From assembly GCF_025362505.1 (NCBI RefSeq), contig NZ_JANYGG010000135.1, positions 1 to 64,000 of the forward strand: a DNA stretch of 64,000 nt, written 5' to 3'. The stretch comes from Sphingomonas sp. (lineage in GTDB: Bacteria; Pseudomonadota; Alphaproteobacteria; Sphingomonadales; Sphingomonadaceae). The position numbers and the translations under genes are program-made. Positions 59,504 through 64,000 of the stretch are shown one piece after another (the stretch's first letter is position 1; the number at the start of each line of letters is the position of its first letter). The notes below the pieces were generated by a model. The model did no database searches. It saw only the letters and a list, made by a program, of their open reading frames with translations, and was not told where the DNA came from.

Positions 59504-61288
59504 ATGTCGGATATATTCGTGTCCTACGCTCGTTCGACCGAGCGCCAGGCGCAGCAGGTTGCCGAGGCGTTACGCGTGCTCGGCTATGCGGTGTGGCGCG
59601 ACGACGAACTCCCCGCGCACCGGGCCTATGGCGAAGTCATCGAGGAACGGTTGCGCTCCGCCAAGGCGGTGGTGGTCATCTGGTCGGCTGACGCAGCGCG
59701 CTCCCAATGGGTCCGCGCCGAAGCTGACGTCGCGCGCGAGGCAGGGACGCTGGTCCAGGTCAGCGTCGATGGGACGATGCCGCCGATCCCGTTCAACCAG
59801 ATCCAGTGCGCCGACCTCAATGGCTGGTCGGGCGACACCGAAACCGCCGGCTGGGCCAAGATCGTGTCTAGCGTCGGCTCGCTGGTCGGCGACGCCCGAC
59901 CGGTTGCCGAAGCCGAGCGGCCCAGTGCCCCTGCCAAACGCGTGGCGATCTGCGTCCTGCCGTTCATCAACATGAGCGGCGATGCCGAGCAGGAATATTT
60001 CAGCGACGGGATCAGCGAGGACATCATCACCGACCTGTCGAAGGTGTCGGCGCTGTCGGTCGTCGCGCGAAACACGTCGTTCACCTACAAGGGCCGGGTC
60101 GCCGACGTGAAGGAAGTCGCGCGCGAGCTCGGCGTGACCCATGTCCTGGAAGGCAGCGTGCGCAAGGCCGGCGGGCGGGTGCGGATCAACGCCCAGCTGA
60201 TTGATGGCGAGGCCGGTGACCATGTCTGGGCCGACCGCTACGACCGCGACCTCGACGACATCTTCGCGATTCAGGACGAGATTTCCAAGGCAATCGTCGG
60301 GGCGCTGCGCCTCAAATTACTGCCGAAGGAAAAGAAGGCGATCGAGCATCGCGGGACATCGAGCGTGGAGGCCTACAACCTCTATCTGATGGCGCGCCAG
60401 CACTGGATCAGCGGCAATGATGGCGACAGCCGGCGCGACGAGGTCGTGGTGCGGATATGTCGCCAGGCGACGACGATCGACGCCGATTACGGCAAGGCAT
60501 GGGCGCTGATGGCGCTGGCGCAGACCGAATTACGCTTCCGCCACGACCGGATCGACGAGGATGGACTGGCCTCGGCCGAGCGCGCGCTGCGGCTCGATCC
60601 GACGCTGGCGGAGGCGCATTGCATCAAGGCGCGCTACCTCGCCAGCCAGGACGGCCGCTACGACGATGCCATCCGCCAAATCGAAATCGCGATCGGCTTG
60701 GCGCCCAATTCGTGGGAAGTGAACAAGGAAGCGGCGAGGTTGCTGTTCAGCCGCGGCGACTCGAAGGGGGCAGTGCCCTATTTCGAAAAAGCCACCGAGC
60801 TGATGGAAAGCGATTATCACGCGCCGGGCATGTTGCAGACCTGCTATAACGCGCTGGGCGATACGGAGGGCATGCGCCGGTCGGCGGAGAAATCCCTCTC
60901 CCGAATCGAAAAGGCGTTGGCGCAGGATCCGACCAACGGCGCGGCCCTGGGCTTCGGCGCCGTAGCGCTCTCCGCGTTGGGCGATGGCGAGCGGGCGCGC
61001 GAATGGATCAACCGCGCGATGCTGTTCGCGCCCGAAAACCTCACGATGCGCTATAACCTTGTCTGCGCGCTGACCGTCAATCTTGGCGATTACGACGGTG
61101 CGCTCGACCTGCTCGAAACGTTCATCAATAAGATGAACGCGATGCTGGTGACCCATTTGCAAGTCGATCCGGACATTGATCGGCTGCGCGACAAGCCGCG
61201 CTTCGTGAGAATGCTCGCCGAGGCGAAGGAGCGGCTGGCCGCGGCCGCCGCTGCCGAAGTTCCCAACGAGATGCCGCGCGCGGTGTGA
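59504..61288 (+). CDS. TIR domain / TolB-like / TPR fusion protein
   Basis: MSDIFVSYARSTERQAQQVAEALRVLGYAVWRDDELPAHRAYGEVIEERLRSAKAVVVIWSADAARSQWVRAEADVA, then AICVLPFINMSGDAEQEYFSDGISEDIITDLSKV, then TPRs. Confidence 0.9.
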   Translation: MSDIFVSYARSTERQAQQVAEALRVLGYAVWRDDELPAHRAYGEVIEERLRSAKAVVVIWSADAARSQWVRAEADVAREAGTLVQVSVDGTMPPIPFNQIQCADLNGWSGDTETAGWAKIVSSVGSLVGDARPVAEAERPSAPAKRVAICVLPFINMSGDAEQEYFSDGISEDIITDLSKVSALSVVARNTSFTYKGRVADVKEVARELGVTHVLEGSVRKAGGRVRINAQLIDGEAGDHVWADRYDRDLDDIFAIQDEISKAIVGALRLKLLPKEKKAIEHRGTSSVEAYNLYLMARQHWISGNDGDSRRDEVVVRICRQATTIDADYGKAWALMALAQTELRFRHDRIDEDGLASAERALRLDPTLAEAHCIKARYLASQDGRYDDAIRQIEIAIGLAPNSWEVNKEAARLLFSRGDSKGAVPYFEKATELMESDYHAPGMLQTCYNALGDTEGMRRSAEKSLSRIEKALAQDPTNGAALGFGAVALSALGDGERAREWINRAMLFAPENLTMRYNLVCALTVNLGDYDGALDLLETFINKMNAMLVTHLQVDPDIDRLRDKPRFVRMLAEAKERLAAAAAAEVPNEMPRAV

Positions 61289-61300
61289 ACCGGCTTCAGA

Positions 61301-62179
61301 TCAGGCTTCGCTGACCGCGTCGTCGGGGGCGTGAAGGCGCAGGCGGATCATGCGCTTGGTGTCGGCTTCGATCGATTCGATGCGCCAGCCCGAGGGGTGC
61401 TCGACGCTTTCGCCCGGCGGCAGGATTCGGCCGGCAAGCAGGAATGCCAGCCCGCCGAGCGTGTCGATATCGTCCTCGCCCGCGACCAGCCGCTTGTCGA
61501 CGGTTTCGGCGACTTCCTCCAATTCGGTGCGCGCGTCGGCTTCCCACAGGCCTTCGTCGAGCAGGATCAAATTGCCGGTCGGTTCCTCGTCATGCTCGTC
61601 CTCGATGTCGCCGACGATTTCCTCGACGACGTCCTCGATGGTGATCAGCCCTTCGGTCCCGCCGAACTCGTCGACGACGATCGCAAGGTGGGTGCGCTCG
61701 GTGCGCATGCGGGCAAGGAGGTCGAGCACGCCCATCGATTCGGGCACGAACAACGGCGCGCGGAGCAGGCCGGCGATGGTTCGCGGCCGGCCGGGGTTGG
61801 CGAGCGCGACGAACACGTCCTTGATGTGAATCATGCCGACGACATGGTCGAGGCCTTCGCCGGTGACCGGCAAACGGCTGTGCTCGGCTTCGGCGAAGGC
61901 AGCGACCAGTTCGGCAAAATTGAGCGTCTGCGGCACCGAGACGATGTCGCCGCGGGTAACCGCGACTTCGCCGGCGGTGCGGTCGCCGAAGTGGAGCAGG
62001 TTGCGCAGCATCTGGCGCTCGATCGGAGAAAGATCGCCGCGCTGGGTGGGGACGGTGTCGGCTTCGTCGATCGCGTCCTCGATCTGGTCGCGAAGGCTGG
62101 TTTCATGGTCGTCGCCGAAGATCAGCGCGCGCATGCCGCGCCACAGGCGGGAACCGGGTTCGTCGGGGGGCGAGGCCAT
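61301..62179 (-). CDS. CorC-type CBS-pair protein (hemolysin family)
   Basis: VPQTLNFAELVAAFAEAEHSRLPVTGEGLDHVVGMIHIKDV; IVVDEFGGTEGLITIEDVVEEIVGDIEDEHD. Confidence 0.92.
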   Translation of the reverse strand: MASPPDEPGSRLWRGMRALIFGDDHETSLRDQIEDAIDEADTVPTQRGDLSPIERQMLRNLLHFGDRTAGEVAVTRGDIVSVPQTLNFAELVAAFAEAEHSRLPVTGEGLDHVVGMIHIKDVFVALANPGRPRTIAGLLRAPLFVPESMGVLDLLARMRTERTHLAIVVDEFGGTEGLITIEDVVEEIVGDIEDEHDEEPTGNLILLDEGLWEADARTELEEVAETVDKRLVAGEDDIDTLGGLAFLLAGRILPPGESVEHPSGWRIESIEADTKRMIRLRLHAPDDAVSEA

Positions 62180-62701
62180 CTAGCGGTCGCCCGCATAGGG
62201 GTCGGCGATACCGAGGCGGGCAAGGGCGCGGGTTTCGCGCGCCTCCATGTCCTGCGCCGCGACATCGTCCTGGTGGTCGTAGCCAAGCAAATGGAGCGTC
62301 CCGTGGACCATCAGGTGGGCGGCGTGGGCCTCGATCGGGATCGCCTTGTCGGCGGCCTCGGTCGCGCAGACGGTGTGGGCGAGCACGATATCGCCGAGCA
62401 TCAGTTCGGGACCGTCGGCGCTATCGAAGTCCTGGCCGGGGTCGGCCAGCTCGTCGGGCGCGGCCATCGGAAACGACAGCACGTTGGTGGGCTTGTCCTT
62501 GCCGCGCCACTGGGCGTTGAGCGCGCGGACTTCCTCGTCGCTCGTCAGGCGCAGCGCGATCTCGACGGTGCGCCGAGTCGTCGCGAGTTGGGGGAAGGCA
62601 CTTTCCGCCACGGCAGCGTGGGTAGCTCGCTCGGCGAGCGGACCCCACGCGATCCTACTATCCCACTCCGCGTCGGCCTCGATTTCGATGTCGAGGATCA
62701 T
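62180..62701 (-). CDS. ybeY: Endoribonuclease YbeY
   Basis: MILDIEIEADAEW; HLMVHGTLHLLGYDHQDD (HxxxHxxxxDH). Confidence 0.96.
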   Translation of the reverse strand: MILDIEIEADAEWDSRIAWGPLAERATHAAVAESAFPQLATTRRTVEIALRLTSDEEVRALNAQWRGKDKPTNVLSFPMAAPDELADPGQDFDSADGPELMLGDIVLAHTVCATEAADKAIPIEAHAAHLMVHGTLHLLGYDHQDDVAAQDMEARETRALARLGIADPYAGDR

Positions 62702-62729
62702 GGCTGATCCTCGAGGGCGATGCCCAGCA

Positions 62730-63758
62730 TCACGCGCCGGGTCCTTCATAGGCTTCGACGATCTTGCCGACGAGCGGGTGGCGGACGACGTCTTTCGCCG
62801 AGAAGCGGATCATCGACAGCTTGTCGATCCCTTCCAGTTTCGAGACCGCGTCGTTGAGCCCCGATTCGACGCCGCGCGGCAAGTCGGTCTGGTTGGGATC
62901 GCCGCAGATCACCATCCGGCTACGCATGCCGAAGCGGGTGAGGCACATCTTCATCTGCGGCGCGGTGGTGTTCTGCGCCTCGTCGAGGATGATGAATGCG
63001 TCGCTCAATGTACGACCGCGCATGAAGGCGATCGGGGCGATCTCGATCTCGCCCGACGCGATGCGCCGCTCGACCTGCTCGGTGGGCAACATGTCGTAGA
63101 GCGCGTCGTAGAGCGGGCGCAGGTAAGGGTCGACCTTCTCCTTCATGTCGCCGGGAAGGAAGCCGAGGCGCTCGCCCGCCTCGACCGCGGGGCGCGACAG
63201 GATCAGCCGGTCGACCTGGCCCGAGATCAGCATCTGCACCGCCTGAGCGACCGCGAGATAGGTCTTGCCGGTGCCCGCCGGCCCGAGCGCGAAGATCATG
63301 TCGTCGCGGCCGAGCGCTTCCATATATTCGGTCTGCACGGCGGACCGGGGCACGATGGTCTTCTTACGCGTGCGGATCATCACCTTGGGCGCGTTGGCGA
63401 CGTCGGCGGCGATGATCCCGTCGAGCGAAGGCTGGTTGGCCATGCCGATCACCGACTCGACCGCGGCGGCATCGACGTCCTGGCCCTTGTCGAGCCGGTC
63501 GTAGAGGCCGAGCAGCACTTCGCGGGCGCGGGCGGCGGCGTCGGGCTCGCCGTCGATCATCACGCGATTGCCGCGCGCGGAGATATTCACCCCGAGCCGC
63601 TGTTCGATCATCACGAGGTGGCGGTCGTAATCGCCGAACAACGGGCCGAGGAGGAAGGGCTGGTCGAAATCCAGCTCCATCCGCGCCCGACCGAAATTAT
63701 CCATTTCAGTGGCGGACTGACTGGTCGCGGGGGAGAATTCGGGCTTGCGGGGAGCCAT
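62730..63758 (-). CDS. phoH: PhoH-family protein
   Basis: [62 protein letters not shown]. Confidence 0.96.
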   Translation of the reverse strand: MAPRKPEFSPATSQSATEMDNFGRARMELDFDQPFLLGPLFGDYDRHLVMIEQRLGVNISARGNRVMIDGEPDAAARAREVLLGLYDRLDKGQDVDAAAVESVIGMANQPSLDGIIAADVANAPKVMIRTRKKTIVPRSAVQTEYMEALGRDDMIFALGPAGTGKTYLAVAQAVQMLISGQVDRLILSRPAVEAGERLGFLPGDMKEKVDPYLRPLYDALYDMLPTEQVERRIASGEIEIAPIAFMRGRTLSDAFIILDEAQNTTAPQMKMCLTRFGMRSRMVICGDPNQTDLPRGVESGLNDAVSKLEGIDKLSMIRFSAKDVVRHPLVGKIVEAYEGPGA

Positions 63759-63917
63759 CAGGCGGGGTCTCGATTGCGCCTACCGGCCGAAAGGCCTTCA
63801 GGCGGCGCCTGCAGTTGAGCCAAGTGCGGTCGCCTTTCGGATGAGTGGATTCGCTGCCCCATGTCACGCCCAAGATAGAGGCGCGGCGGGGGGACGCAAG
63901 GCGCCGCTAAGAAAAGC

Positions 63918-64000
63918 TCAGGCTGCTTTGGTGGTCGCGAGGACGCCGCCGAGGCTGTTGGGGTGGGCGGTGGTGGTGACGACGTCGATCATGTCGCCGA
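63918..64000 (-). CDS. miaB: C-terminus of tRNA methylthiotransferase MiaB (runs off right edge)
   Basis: ...GDMIDVVTTTAHPNSLGGVLATTKAA*, TRAM-like end plus phoH neighbourhood. Confidence 0.7.
   Translation of the reverse strand, partial: GDMIDVVTTTAHPNSLGGVLATTKAA

Noticed and set aside
61331-63818. 458-aa and 490-aa plus-strand ORFs opposite corC/ybeY/phoH
   Set aside because: Antisense artefacts over conserved housekeeping genes.
1-64000. CRISPR arrays, rRNA genes, complete tRNAs, integrase genes
   Set aside because: None seen by eye; no regularly spaced identical repeats or recombinase ORF in the window.

Overview
64-kb window of a high-GC alphaproteobacterial chromosome, very likely a sphingomonad (gene order and family content). 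Roughly 1-35 kb is accessory DNA and 35-64 kb is mostly core. (1) 1-2.2 kb: distal end of an integrated element (C-terminus of a probable DNA methyltransferase, then a P-loop/helicase-like ORF). It ends at a truncated tRNA-Ala(CGC) 3' half at 2150-2199. A second, degenerate, gapless copy of that tRNA half (40/51 identical, same orientation) lies at 34987-35037, so the ~33 kb between them looks like an older island stacked at the same tRNA site. (2) Inside that island, 7-28.6 kb is a dense catabolic cluster: 2 Asp/Glu-racemase-fold proteins, 2 CaiB/BaiF CoA-transferases, an HpaB/AbfD-like flavoprotein, CitE-like lyase, HMG-CoA-lyase-like, HyuA/HyuB, isochorismatase-like hydrolase, TauD, DsbA-like isomerase, 2 GSTs, 2 SnoaL-like proteins, TonB receptor, MFS remnant and two GntR regulators. 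Palindromic operators recur in its intergenic regions: ATTGGTC-CA-GACCAAT twice plus one variant, and TGTATMCAAA twice. The cluster is bounded by IS3 and IS21 remnants. (3) 35-42 kb: glcB, sulfate ABC transporter, DUF6481, spermidine-synthase-like. (4) 42.5-64 kb: core cluster pnp-rpsO-truB-rbfA-infB-ylxR-nusA-rimP ... trmB-lnt ... corC-ybeY-phoH-miaB, interrupted by a flippase, a GNAT, a type III PKS + ICMT-like methyltransferase pair, a PQQ-type sugar dehydrogenase and a TIR-TolB-TPR protein. All calls come from reading the sequence and ORF track; no database search was run.
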